From Chryseobacterium sp. Leaf394 (GTDB lineage: Bacteria > Bacteroidota > Bacteroidia > Flavobacteriales > Weeksellaceae), in NCBI RefSeq assembly GCF_001424105.1, contig NZ_LMQH01000011.1, positions 791,531 to 855,530 of the forward strand: a stretch of DNA of 64,000 nt. The letters run 5' to 3'. The position numbers and the translations under genes were made by a program. The notes beneath the pieces are model-generated. The model was given only the letters and a program-made list of their open reading frames with translations, ran no database searches and was not told where the DNA came from. Positions 41,103 to 49,748 of this stretch are shown here, in pieces (the first letter of the stretch is position 1; every line of letters begins with the position of its first letter).

Positions 41103-42725
41103 TTATTTATTCTGCAGACCTTTTTCTTCGATCTTGTTTCTGATAACATCCATCATCGAATGCAATATTTCGTCCATAATGAGTAGCTTTTCTTCTGCAT
41201 AATGATCAATATTGTCGGTAAATTTTAATCCGTTATCGATTGTTCTGTAGAAGTTGCTGTTTATTTTTGAGAATAGAAATTCAATTTTCTCTATAGACGG
41301 CTCTGCAAATACACAAAGTTTCCAACTGCTGAATGCAGAGAGGTGATGTGGCATGTAGGAATGTAATGCACCATAGAGAAAGATTCTCATAGCACGCATG
41401 AAGCAGTTGGCGAAGACCGATATGAAACCGTGACGGTTATCATTTTCGATATTTGTACGCATAGAAAAATATTGGGCTATATACCCCTGCAAAGCATTGT
41501 AGTATAAATCCATATCACCATACTCAACCGTGTATGGCTCTTCCCAGTGAATTTCCGGATGCATTGAATCTGAAGAATAGATTCTGTTCTGCCCGGTCAT
41601 GACCGAACGCATCAGATGCTGGTAATTAAAAAGATTTTCCTGAACAGAAATTCTGCTGTGACTCAGAATAACTACTTTTACGGCATGATTTGTTTTCTTT
41701 TCTACTGCATCCTGCAACTGAAGAATTTTAGCATTTCCAATACCTTCGCCAATCAATAAAAGGTAATATAATGTCGTGCGGACTTTGTTTTCGCAAGTAG
41801 AGCCTTTATGGAAAAGAAATATCTCTTCAGGATCAGCCATTTTCCGGATCGTTTCAACAGTTATCTTCAGGTTTTTATCTTCAATCGGCATTTCAGAAGC
41901 AGATGCTACTGTACTCAAAGCAGGGCGAACGGACTTTAACATGCCTTTCAGTTCTTCAAAGCGGAGTTCAATGATTTGATATAACTGAAGTTCCAGATTT
42001 TGGATAGCTGAGTATAATTCAGTTCTGATGAACATTTCATCACAGCTTTCCGCTGCTTCCACGGCAGATTCCAGTTTTGAAATCAGATAGTAGGTATGTC
42101 CGTTTTTCTTTACCATCAATTTTTGTAACACGGGAATATATGGAAGCAGATTCTTTAATCTGATATGCAGATTTTCATGATTACTCCTTGTTCCTGTAAA
42201 GACATATTCAAGATAATCCAGATCATGCTCAATTAATTTGATATAAGTGAGATAGGCACTGATAGGGGTATGCAGTTGATAAAACCTTTTGGCTTCCGAA
42301 ATAAGAATATCATGATCGTGAAAAAATAACTCCTGAAATGATCTGTATTTTTTTAAAATCTTGCTTTCACTGATGTTGTTTTTGAAAAAGTCCTTTAAAT
42401 CATCTTTTGAGTAAACCAATAATATGGGATGACAATAATAGGTAACCAACGGATATCCTTTTCGCAACTGATATTGCACTCTGGATACGTAAGACACGTA
42501 AATCCTTATTTTTGCTTCAGACAGTGCTATTGCCACCCAGTCTTTCTCGCGGAGTTTCTCAGCATCCTTATCTGTATGGGTGATGATGTAAAACGTTTCA
42601 AATCCTGACGGGTCTTTTGGGTGATAGTATATCTGTAACACTGTGTAGTTCATGCAGGCCTGTTCCAGGTGATCCTTTATTTTTGGATTCTGAAGAGCAA
42701 TGGTGATTTTGTTTTTTGTTTCCAT
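41103..42725 (-). CDS. 540-aa protein with internal duplication, possibly degenerate NTase-HEPN pairs
   Basis: No family was recognised with certainty. It is soluble, with no signal. Two halves look alike. At ~30-130, LQIYYHPKDPSGFETFYIITH leads into YLVTYYCHPILLVY-like strands; at ~300-400, IFLFHKGSTCENKVRTTLYYLLL leads into VKVVILSHSRISVQ. Each is followed by a helical segment (HTPISAYLTYIKLIEHDLDYLEYVF; YYNALQGYIAQYFSMRTNIEN, ALHSYMPHHLSAF). This strand-then-helix order resembles nucleotidyltransferase-like plus HEPN-like modules, but no intact GSxxxxxxD motif is seen. It borders the R-M island and has its own terminator. Confidence 0.6.
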   Translation of the reverse strand: METKNKITIALQNPKIKDHLEQACMNYTVLQIYYHPKDPSGFETFYIITHTDKDAEKLREKDWVAIALSEAKIRIYVSYVSRVQYQLRKGYPLVTYYCHPILLVYSKDDLKDFFKNNISESKILKKYRSFQELFFHDHDILISEAKRFYQLHTPISAYLTYIKLIEHDLDYLEYVFTGTRSNHENLHIRLKNLLPYIPVLQKLMVKKNGHTYYLISKLESAVEAAESCDEMFIRTELYSAIQNLELQLYQIIELRFEELKGMLKSVRPALSTVASASEMPIEDKNLKITVETIRKMADPEEIFLFHKGSTCENKVRTTLYYLLLIGEGIGNAKILQLQDAVEKKTNHAVKVVILSHSRISVQENLFNYQHLMRSVMTGQNRIYSSDSMHPEIHWEEPYTVEYGDMDLYYNALQGYIAQYFSMRTNIENDNRHGFISVFANCFMRAMRIFLYGALHSYMPHHLSAFSSWKLCVFAEPSIEKIEFLFSKINSNFYRTIDNGLKFTDNIDHYAEEKLLIMDEILHSMMDVIRNKIEEKGLQNK

Positions 42726-42894
42726 TTTGGTTTTTTTTATGATTATGGAACAAATTTCATGAGGGCTGACGTACTATTCAAGTTTTCAGGTGGATATTAT
42801 AGTTTTGATTTTGGATAATTTAGGGATGGGCGGTAAGCCGATTGCTTTTCCCGGTGAGGTAGACAATTGCTAGGGTAGAGGTTTGGATTTCGGA

Positions 42895-43065
42895 TGCCAT
42901 TCCCGATACAATTTTCTTTCGCTGTGCTGCAGAAAATCACTCGAATTGACGGTGTGATTGCCTTCCTTTTTTTCCTGAATTTCAAAGGATGTCACTTCGA
43001 GTAACGCAGCGAAGCGGAGTGTATCGAGAAGTTTGTGATAGGAGGATAAAATTTGCCGGGCAGAA
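42895..43065. repeat. Single degenerate copy of the composite repeat
   Basis: CGATACAATTTTCTTTCGC...CACTCGAATTGAC (about 42904-42950) and GTCACTTCGAGTAACGCAG...GTATCGAGAAG (about 42989-43032) are the two halves of the array-A unit in a different arrangement. The rest of the spacer 42726-43211 holds a -7 box but no gene. Confidence 0.75.
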
Positions 43066-43182
43066 AAGTGTAGCATACAGCGAGGGATATTTTATTCTAA
43101 ATATGAATAATATAGTCACGGAATCAGGATTTTTACCGGATTATTTTTTAACTTTACTCTTTCGAATACTGTAGAATTGGCT

Positions 43183-43190
43183 TATTTTTG
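43183..43190 (+). promoter_or_regulatory. Flavobacterial -7 box before the XRE gene
   Basis: TATTTTTG is a perfect TAnnTTTG match 22 bp before the ATG at 43212. Confidence 0.5.
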
Positions 43191-43211
43191 AGCCGTTAAA
43201 TATAAAAACAC

Positions 43212-43613
43212 ATGGAACAGAAAATACATCAGGGACGCAACGTAAAACGCTTTAGAGAAATGCTTGGGATTAAGCAGGAAGCCCTGGCTTATGACTTAGG
43301 CGAAGAGTGGAACCAAAAGAAAATCTCTCTGCTTGAACAAAAAGATGTGATTGAAGACCCTCTGCTTCAAAAAATAGCTGAAGTACTGAAAATTCCTGTT
43401 GAAGCTTTTCAGAATTTTGATGAAGAGTCTGCTATAAATGTAATTGCAAATACATTTAATAATCATGATCATTCAAGTCCGCAATTTGCAAGTATTATCA
43501 ACAATTCTCCTACATTCAATCCATTAGATAAGATGGTTGAATTATATGAAAGAATGCTAGAACAGCAGAGGGAAATGATTGAGAAATTGGAGAAACTGAT
43601 TGAGAATAAATAA
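43212..43613 (+). CDS. XRE-family helix-turn-helix regulator with coiled-coil tail
   Basis: 133 aa. Residues 7-65 are a Cro/CI-type HTH: GRNVKRFREMLGIKQEALAYDLG and KISLLEQKDVIEDPLLQKIAEVLKIPVEAF. A polar linker follows (FNNHDHSSPQFASIINNSPTFNP), then a C-terminal helix with heptad leucines and glutamates (MVELYERMLEQQREMIEKLEKLIENK), probably for dimerisation. Such proteins are common in flavobacterial accessory DNA. It may control the neighbouring island; no operator was identified. Confidence 0.87.
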   Translation: MEQKIHQGRNVKRFREMLGIKQEALAYDLGEEWNQKKISLLEQKDVIEDPLLQKIAEVLKIPVEAFQNFDEESAINVIANTFNNHDHSSPQFASIINNSPTFNPLDKMVELYERMLEQQREMIEKLEKLIENK

Positions 43614-43614
43614 T

Positions 43615-43640
43615 AAATCCTGAGATTACTCTCAGGATTT
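43615..43640. terminator. Bidirectional terminator
   Basis: AAATCCTGAG (43615-43624) pairs with CTCAGGATTT (43631-43640) around a 6-nt loop, between the convergent XRE gene and the 46-aa gene. Confidence 0.8.
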
Positions 43641-43649
43641 CTCATAAAG

Positions 43650-43790
43650 TTATTTTCTATTTCTGTTAGTATTCAGCTGTTTACCTCGGTTTCCTTGATT
43701 TTGGTCGTACTGTCGGTTGGTTCCTGAACTTCCCCTGTTGGCATTTTGCATATTGGCAGCGTTATTTTTCGGTGTTATTTTTTCTGACAT
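43650..43790 (-). CDS. 46-aa low-complexity basic protein
   Basis: The frame from ATG 43790 to TAA 43650 encodes a polar peptide rich in Asn, Gln, Arg and Gly (MSEKITPKNNAANMQNANRG, then NRQYDQNQGNRGKQ), with no hydrophobic segment. It is followed by a terminator. The composition is that of a disordered, nucleic-acid-contacting or host-specific small protein. It lies 27 bp after another small basic protein gene. Confidence 0.6.
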   Translation of the reverse strand: MSEKITPKNNAANMQNANRGSSGTNRQYDQNQGNRGKQLNTNRNRK

Positions 43791-43816
43791 AATTTTTGTT
43801 TTTTAATGGATAATGA

Positions 43817-43945
43817 CTACTTCTTTCTTGGCTTTAAGTTTCCTCTTCCTTTGCCTGAGGGTTTACCCGTTGTACTTGGTCCATTCGGAACAACAGGTTT
43901 TGATGATGGTGAAGCTGGCTTTGCAGCAAGTTTTGAATGACTCAT
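43817..43945 (-). CDS. 42-aa Pro/Ser/Lys-rich basic protein
   Basis: The frame from ATG 43945 to TAG 43817 encodes MSHSKLAAKPASPSSKPVV..., ending GKPSGKGRGNLKPRKK. It is strongly basic and disordered in appearance. It is in tandem with the 46-aa gene and downstream of the response-regulator terminator, so it probably has its own promoter. Function unknown. Confidence 0.55.
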   Translation of the reverse strand: MSHSKLAAKPASPSSKPVVPNGPSTTGKPSGKGRGNLKPRKK

Positions 43946-44060
43946 AATATTTAAATTATTTGTTTAAAATTTCCTACTCTTTCTGCTTTTCGGATACCGC
44001 ATTTTAATTTTTTGTCGACACCACACATTCATCAAAATAAAATCCAGAAAACAAAAAAAA

Positions 44061-44090
44061 TACGCTTCCGGAAACAACAGCGGAAGCGTA
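44061..44090 (-). terminator. Terminator at the end of the R-M operon
   Basis: TACGCTTCCG (44061-44070) and CGGAAGCGTA (44081-44090) form a 10-bp stem. On the minus strand it is followed by TTTTTTTTGTTTT, and it lies 35 bp after the response-regulator stop. Confidence 0.88.
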
Positions 44091-44124
44091 ATAATAAAAG
44101 CGTTTTTTTGAGGAATGACAGCGG

Positions 44125-44883
44125 TTAACCAAACATCTTTCTTATGACAGGTTGGTAATTTTCTGACACTTTCAGGTGCTGACATTTTGTCTTCTCAATA
44201 TCATCAAAAATGCTGATCTCTATACATTCAGTCTTGGAATGATACTTTTTGATGTATCTTCTGTTGACTCTGAAAGACTTGTGAATGGTTACAAACTGGG
44301 ATTTTAACAGTCCCTTGTCTTCCATCTTTGAGAATGAAAAATCGATCAGATTCGCCGGCTTTCTGTTAATAAAATGAATCTGCTTATTATTCGATTCCGA
44401 ACCTGCCATTTTATCAGTACACAGGTATACAATATCTTCAATGCGAATTTTATTATTTTTCGTTTTGTTGAAATCTAAAAGCACATATTGCGGGGGAGAA
44501 AAGTAGCTTACCTCCTGCAGAAATCTTCTGAAGCTTTTTACAAACTGTTCTTCACTGAATGGTTTGGTAATATGGTCAACGCAGATTTCGGCATCGCGTT
44601 TCAGGTTTTCTATGTCTTTAATATAGTCTTTTGTTTCTCCGATAAACACGACAGGTATTCGAAGTTCCTGCGCTACATCTAGACCATTCATAGAACTATG
44701 TAATAGCACTAGATCTGTTACTAATATTTCAGGATGCGTTTTCTCTACCTCATCCAAAAAGTGATCTGAATTTTGGCTTTTTACTATAATTTCTACGTTT
44801 GGAAAACTACTGAGGTATGATGTGAGTTTTTCCAGCTGTCTGGAGTTGTCTTCTAAAAGGGCGATGCGGTAAGTGTGATTCAT
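44125..44883 (-). CDS. LytTR-family response regulator
   Basis: 252 aa. The receiver domain covers 1-120, with the acidic pair Glu11-Asp12, the probable phospho-acceptor Asp57 in LVTDLVLLHSS, and lysine in HITKPF. A LytTR DNA-binding domain follows at ~140-245 (NKIRIEDIVYLCTDKM, FVTIHKSFRVNRRYIKKYHS). It starts 23 bp after the hsdR stop on the same strand, so it is probably the last gene of the R-M operon or reads from within hsdR. No histidine kinase is adjacent. It may regulate the island or simply have joined it. Confidence 0.87.
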   Translation of the reverse strand: MNHTYRIALLEDNSRQLEKLTSYLSSFPNVEIIVKSQNSDHFLDEVEKTHPEILVTDLVLLHSSMNGLDVAQELRIPVVFIGETKDYIKDIENLKRDAEICVDHITKPFSEEQFVKSFRRFLQEVSYFSPPQYVLLDFNKTKNNKIRIEDIVYLCTDKMAGSESNNKQIHFINRKPANLIDFSFSKMEDKGLLKSQFVTIHKSFRVNRRYIKKYHSKTECIEISIFDDIEKTKCQHLKVSENYQPVIRKMFG

Positions 44884-44906
44884 AGTAATTTTCTAATCAA
44901 TTTAAA

Positions 44907-47900
44907 TTATCTCACATTCACTACCTGCTTAATTGTATTATAAAAGGCCTGATAGAAAGATGGGTCTTGCGCGTATAATTTATACAGCTCTAATTCCTGT
45001 TTTCTCTGCTGCGACATAACATCATCCAGTATTTTCTTCAGAGCTAATTCTCTGTTTTGGTCATCTGCATTTTGAGCAACTTTCATATTAAAATCAGGAT
45101 GTGCCTGTACAGATTTGCTTAAAGAAATAAATTTTACTCTCTGATCTTCCGGCGTAGCTTCCCAACCCTGAAACCATTTCTCATTAAATCCACTGATGAT
45201 ATTTTCCAATTCATCTTTTTCTTCTTCTCCGTGTGCACCACGCACATTAGGGTTTTGTGGGTCAACCTGTGTTTCAGAGTCATCAAGAGAAATTTGAGTA
45301 TTTAGTTTTACTCTTTCTAAACCGTATGTCGATAAATCTACTGATTCAAGTAATTTATCAAGCGCATCAATTTGTGGATCCTCAATTTTTAGTTTTGGAA
45401 TCAGAAACTTTAAAAACCAGAATAATTTTTCCCAACCTGTAAAATCGAAGTCTATTGGAAGTATTGCCGCAATTTGTCCATATATCTTAACAAACTGTTT
45501 TGCCTTGATTTTATAATCTGCTTTGGCTTTCTCCTCTAATTCTAAATCTGAAACAAAACGTTGCGCTGCCACATCGATTATCGGACTTAGAAACTGAGCA
45601 TCCACTTTATTAAAGTACTTCTCATTAAAATCTTCAACTTCCGAGTGCTCGTAAATTCCTGAATCATCCAGACTGTCTTTTAATTCGTGGAGAACGTTGA
45701 TATCTGTTGCACCGCTTAGTGTTGTTGAGGTGTAAAAAGGATCGAACGAAGTTTGTATATCTTCCACTGTATTAAAGAAATCCAGTACAAAGAGGTCTTC
45801 GGTTTTTTTAGCCAGCTTGTTGGCAGAACGGTTCAATCTTGATAAAGTTTGCACCGCCAATACACCCTGTAGTTTTTTGTCCACATACATTGCAGAAAGT
45901 TTCGGTTGGTCAAATCCGGTGAGGTATTTATTGGCAACCACCAGCATTCTGTATTCGTCTTCATCAAATTTATCCTTGGTTTCGCTTTCCGGAAAGCCAT
46001 TCATTTGGGCTTCGGTGTATTCAATACCATCCACTTCTTTTGCGCCTGAGAAGGCGATGACGATTTTAAAAGGATTTCCTCTGCCATTCAGCAATTGTTG
46101 CAATGCCTGATAATAACGGATAGCAGATTCTATACTTTGGGTGACAACCATCGCTTTGGCTTTACCTTTTAGCTTTTTTGTATTCACAACAGAAGAAGTA
46201 AAATGGTCCAGCATTATTTCAGCTTTCGTGCCTACCGTTTGCTTATGTTTTTCTACGTAAGCTCTTAATTTTTTCTGCGCTTTGGAAGTATCAAATAATG
46301 GATTATCCTCAATTGATTTTTCAATTTCATAGTAACTCCTGTACGTTGTGTAGTTAGCTAAAACATCGAGAATAAATCCTTCTTCAATCGCCTGTTTCAT
46401 CGAATACAAATGAAAAGGCTTGAAAGAGCCATCTTCCTGTTTTACCCCAAATTTCTCCAGCGTATTATTTTTTGGTGTAGCTGTAAAAGCAAAATAAGAG
46501 GCATTCTTAGTCATCTTTCTGGCTTTCATCGCTTCAAGGATTTTATCCTGATAATCTACTGCATCTGAATCTTCACCTTTATTTCCAATGGCTTCATTCA
46601 GCTTGTCGGCAGAACTTCCCGACTGCGAACTGTGCGCTTCATCTACAATTACAGCAAACTGTTTACTGCTCATATCAGCGATGCCTTCAATAATAAAAGG
46701 AAATTTCTGAATCGTTGTGATAATAATTCTTTTACCGTTTTCCAAAGCTGATTTCAAATCGGAAGATCTGTATGCAGGAGCAACGATATTTTTAACTTCT
46801 GAAAATTCTTTGATATTATCACGAAGTTGCTTATCCAACAATCGTCTGTCAGTCACCACAATCACAGAATCAAACAAAGGCTGATTGGTATTTTTGCTTC
46901 CTGCAACAACTTCACTTTCAGGATAGGCTTCTATCAACTGATAAGCAAGCCACGTAATGGAATTGGACTTGCCAGAACCTGCACTGTGCTGGATAAGATA
47001 GGTTTCTCCAGCACCTTTTTGAGTGCTGTCTTTTATCAGTCTTCGCACTACATCCAGCTGATGGTAACGCGGAAAGAATAAAGTTTTTTTGCTCAGTGCA
47101 TCATTTTCTGCACCATCAAACCTTACAAAATGCTGAATGATATTGGCAATACTTTCTCTTCGCAAAACACCCTGCCAAAAGTAAGAAGTCTTATGTCCGA
47201 AAGGATTGGGCGGATTTCCTTTCCCAAAATTATTGCCCAGATTAAACGGCAGGAAAAAAGTATTTGCTCCGTCCAGTTTGGTGGTCATATAAATTTCATC
47301 GGTATCCACTGCAAAATGCACAATACATCTTCCGAAATTCAGCAATGGCTGGGTAATATCACGCTTGTACTTATATTGGTCTACACCGTGCACTTTCGCA
47401 TTCTGTCCAGTCCAGTGATTTTTCAATTCTATGGTTGAAATAGGAATGCCATTGATGAAAATCACCATATCGATTTCTTCCAGCGGATTGGCAACCGAAT
47501 ATTTTAATTGTCGGGTGACGCTGAACTGGTTGCTCTCAAAGTTATCTTTGATGCTCTGACTGCTGTTCTGCAAAGGAGCCACATAAAACAAAGTGAAATG
47601 CGCATCATCTACCGCCAAACCTTTGCGAAGCAGACGCAAAATACCATACTTTTTTACCAGCTTATCATAGCGGTCAAGTACTTTTATTTTCCAATCCGAC
47701 TGGCGTTTGAGTTTTTCTAATTCCTCTTTTTGCGTGGTTTCCAGAAAATCCCAAAAACGCACTTCATCCAACGCATATTTTGCATTGAAATCTGCCTGAT
47801 AACCAATGCGATAACCATTACTGCTATATGGTTCATTTGGTTCGGAAACCAATCCGCTTTTTATAGCTTCTGTCGAAATACCGCAGAGTGCTTTTTCTAT

Positions 47901-47939
47901 GGCAGTTTCGAGGGCGAGTTCGTTAGTTTGACTTTTCAT
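44907..47939 (-). CDS. hsdR: Type I restriction endonuclease subunit R
   Basis: 1010 aa. The N-terminal nuclease domain has the PD-(D/E)XK residues in EEIDMVIFINGIPISTIELK near residues 155-175. The motor follows: Walker A HSAGSGKSNSITWLAYQL, DEAHSSQSG, FTATPKNNTLEKFG and the helicase part with VVANKYLTGFDQPKLSAMYVDK and QTLSRLNRS. HsdR translocates DNA and cuts it far from unmethylated sites. It is separated from hsdS by four other genes instead of being adjacent. Its start overlaps the end of the DUF1524 segment by 17 bp. All core motifs appear intact. Confidence 0.95.
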   Translation of the reverse strand: MKSQTNELALETAIEKALCGISTEAIKSGLVSEPNEPYSSNGYRIGYQADFNAKYALDEVRFWDFLETTQKEELEKLKRQSDWKIKVLDRYDKLVKKYGILRLLRKGLAVDDAHFTLFYVAPLQNSSQSIKDNFESNQFSVTRQLKYSVANPLEEIDMVIFINGIPISTIELKNHWTGQNAKVHGVDQYKYKRDITQPLLNFGRCIVHFAVDTDEIYMTTKLDGANTFFLPFNLGNNFGKGNPPNPFGHKTSYFWQGVLRRESIANIIQHFVRFDGAENDALSKKTLFFPRYHQLDVVRRLIKDSTQKGAGETYLIQHSAGSGKSNSITWLAYQLIEAYPESEVVAGSKNTNQPLFDSVIVVTDRRLLDKQLRDNIKEFSEVKNIVAPAYRSSDLKSALENGKRIIITTIQKFPFIIEGIADMSSKQFAVIVDEAHSSQSGSSADKLNEAIGNKGEDSDAVDYQDKILEAMKARKMTKNASYFAFTATPKNNTLEKFGVKQEDGSFKPFHLYSMKQAIEEGFILDVLANYTTYRSYYEIEKSIEDNPLFDTSKAQKKLRAYVEKHKQTVGTKAEIMLDHFTSSVVNTKKLKGKAKAMVVTQSIESAIRYYQALQQLLNGRGNPFKIVIAFSGAKEVDGIEYTEAQMNGFPESETKDKFDEDEYRMLVVANKYLTGFDQPKLSAMYVDKKLQGVLAVQTLSRLNRSANKLAKKTEDLFVLDFFNTVEDIQTSFDPFYTSTTLSGATDINVLHELKDSLDDSGIYEHSEVEDFNEKYFNKVDAQFLSPIIDVAAQRFVSDLELEEKAKADYKIKAKQFVKIYGQIAAILPIDFDFTGWEKLFWFLKFLIPKLKIEDPQIDALDKLLESVDLSTYGLERVKLNTQISLDDSETQVDPQNPNVRGAHGEEEKDELENIISGFNEKWFQGWEATPEDQRVKFISLSKSVQAHPDFNMKVAQNADDQNRELALKKILDDVMSQQRKQELELYKLYAQDPSFYQAFYNTIKQVVNVR

Positions 47940-48696
47940 TATGATTTATAGGCTTATTATTAAACTTCCAAGTTTCAAAAACTAAATTTAGTAACTTCTC
48001 CTGTCTTTGATTTATAGATTCTTTGTCCCATTTTTTAAATTCGAAACCGTAATCATTTTTAAATCTATTTAAAGCAGTATTGGCACCTATCTGAAATTCA
48101 TCATCCAATAGTTGAGTAGAAATAATTCCAGAATTTTTATATTCATTCTGTTTTTTTTCAAACCAATCGCTGTTCAAATCGTTGAAGTTATTGACTGCCT
48201 GATTTATCGTTGACTCAAGCAGAGTAACGTTCCCTAAACGATATACATAACTAGAATAATCGTGTTTACTTTCAAATTCCTCAGTTAAAACTTCATTTTT
48301 TGGAGTTTGAGGTAGTATATGTTCAAGTTGTAAATTATACAGATAATCTTTTCCTTTAATCGGAAAATTAGATTTTGATAGTATTGTATTCTCAATCATT
48401 CCCAATATATATCTTTCTCTATAAAGCGGACTATAATGATAATGAGTTAAAGTTGGAAATTTAACTAAAAATTCACCTAACCTTTCTTTGATATAAGGTA
48501 CCATATTTTGTTCAATAACTTCTGCAACTTCATCAACAGTGTTTTTATTTCGGAGTTTTATTGCCCATCTGGTAAATTGATTTTCATTGTTTTTAGCCTG
48601 AATCCCTAAACTCACACTGTAAAAAAAGAAACTTTCTATTTGCTTGCCCAAATATTCTATAACATCTGTAGTTGCACCTTCATTAAGCGCCATCAA
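47923..48696 (-). CDS. GmrSD-like protein, C-terminal (DUF1524, HNH) segment after a frameshift
   Basis: 257 aa from the first ATG, but the frame stays open back to about 48812 and continues the protein encoded at 48795-49748. The DUF1524 HNH nuclease motif is intact: LQLEHILPQTP near residue 125, then YRLGNVTLLESTINQAVNN. In full-length GmrSD enzymes the N-terminal DUF262 domain binds nucleotide and the DUF1524 domain cuts modified DNA. This half alone would lack the DUF262 domain. It overlaps the hsdR start, so it is in the R-M operon. Confidence 0.82.
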   Translation of the reverse strand: MMALNEGATTDVIEYLGKQIESFFFYSVSLGIQAKNNENQFTRWAIKLRNKNTVDEVAEVIEQNMVPYIKERLGEFLVKFPTLTHYHYSPLYRERYILGMIENTILSKSNFPIKGKDYLYNLQLEHILPQTPKNEVLTEEFESKHDYSSYVYRLGNVTLLESTINQAVNNFNDLNSDWFEKKQNEYKNSGIISTQLLDDEFQIGANTALNRFKNDYGFEFKKWDKESINQRQEKLLNLVFETWKFNNKPINHNEKSN

Positions 48697-48794
48697 TAGA
48701 ATTAGATGTTGTCTCGATTTATATTTATTAATAAATCCTATGTTGGTAATATTAGGATATTCTCCACCGTCTTTTATTAACTCAGTTGCAATGA

Positions 48795-49748
48795 CTAAAT
48801 CAGATACCTTTTAGACATTTTTTTTAATTCCTTGGCGAAAATAAGTGGCTGAGTTTCATATTTAGTATCATTTTTACCTTTCTCAGATAAAAACCATTTG
48901 TAAATATCATCTTCTCTTAAAATTCCATCATAATATCTGGACATTAAAAAATACCTGAGAAATCGTAAAGGTGTATTGTCTTCTTTACATTTTTGTAGAT
49001 TGTGAACTATTTCTTTCCATATATCTTTAATATGATTAAAATCGGCAGGTTTGGCTTTACTAAACAAAAGATTTTTTACCAAATCCATTGCATTGAGTCC
49101 AGCTCCCCTTTGATTTATTGTTTCGAAAATCTTTAATGCACTACTTAGATTTTCTGATTCGATTAGAACTAATTCTATTTTAGTAAGAAAATATTTTGCA
49201 TAGTTGGTTATTGACTCAACGCTATCATTTAAATAAGTTTCTAAATGATTCTTGATTTTGTAATAGGCTTGCTCCATCTTAATAATCGAAGGAGACTTCA
49301 AATCAGTGAAATCTGTTTTAGAAATTAATGATTCCAAATAACCTTTACTTTCTTCATACTGCAATTCTAATCGCATTTGAGTTTCATCACTATCCATATC
49401 AAAATCGGATAGAAGTTCCTCAATATTTTTAAGATATTGCTCTTGTTTTCTATCTAAATCAACCCCTTGTAATAAATCTCGAAAGGCACATAAAGTAAGA
49501 ATTATTGTAGTCAGTCTTTGCTGTCCATCAATAACATCAAATTTTTCTTTATTGGCCACAATTATTATTGATCCGATAAAGTAACCTTTTTGTTTTGTTA
49601 CATCTTCATCATATTCATTATCGATATCTATTAGAAACTGTTCTACCTGATCTTCTGGTTTCCAAACATATTCTCTTTGATAATCTGGAACGATGAAGAA
49701 ATAATCCTTTAATTTTGATATACTTTTAACTTGTGCGTCTATTTCCAT
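48795..49748 (-). CDS. GmrSD-like protein, N-terminal (DUF262) segment, truncated by a frameshift
   Basis: 317 aa. DUF262 motifs are FIVPDYQREYVWKPEDQVEQF, FIGSIIIVANKEKFDVIDGQQRLTT and KIFETINQRGAGLNAMDLVKN. The frame ends at TAG just past KELKKMSK. One extra base in the A4 run at 48809-48812 would restore MSKKVSDLVIATELIKDGG and join it to the DUF1524 segment in a protein of about 608 aa, the usual family length. This is either a real inactivating or phase-variable change or a sequencing error in a homopolymer. Its ATG overlaps the preceding stop by one base. Confidence 0.85.
   Translation of the reverse strand: MEIDAQVKSISKLKDYFFIVPDYQREYVWKPEDQVEQFLIDIDNEYDEDVTKQKGYFIGSIIIVANKEKFDVIDGQQRLTTIILTLCAFRDLLQGVDLDRKQEQYLKNIEELLSDFDMDSDETQMRLELQYEESKGYLESLISKTDFTDLKSPSIIKMEQAYYKIKNHLETYLNDSVESITNYAKYFLTKIELVLIESENLSSALKIFETINQRGAGLNAMDLVKNLLFSKAKPADFNHIKDIWKEIVHNLQKCKEDNTPLRFLRYFLMSRYYDGILREDDIYKWFLSEKGKNDTKYETQPLIFAKELKKMSKRYLI

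Noticed and set aside
43964-44185. 73-codon minus-strand frame
   Set aside because: It overlaps the end of the LytTR gene in another frame and runs through the operon terminator.
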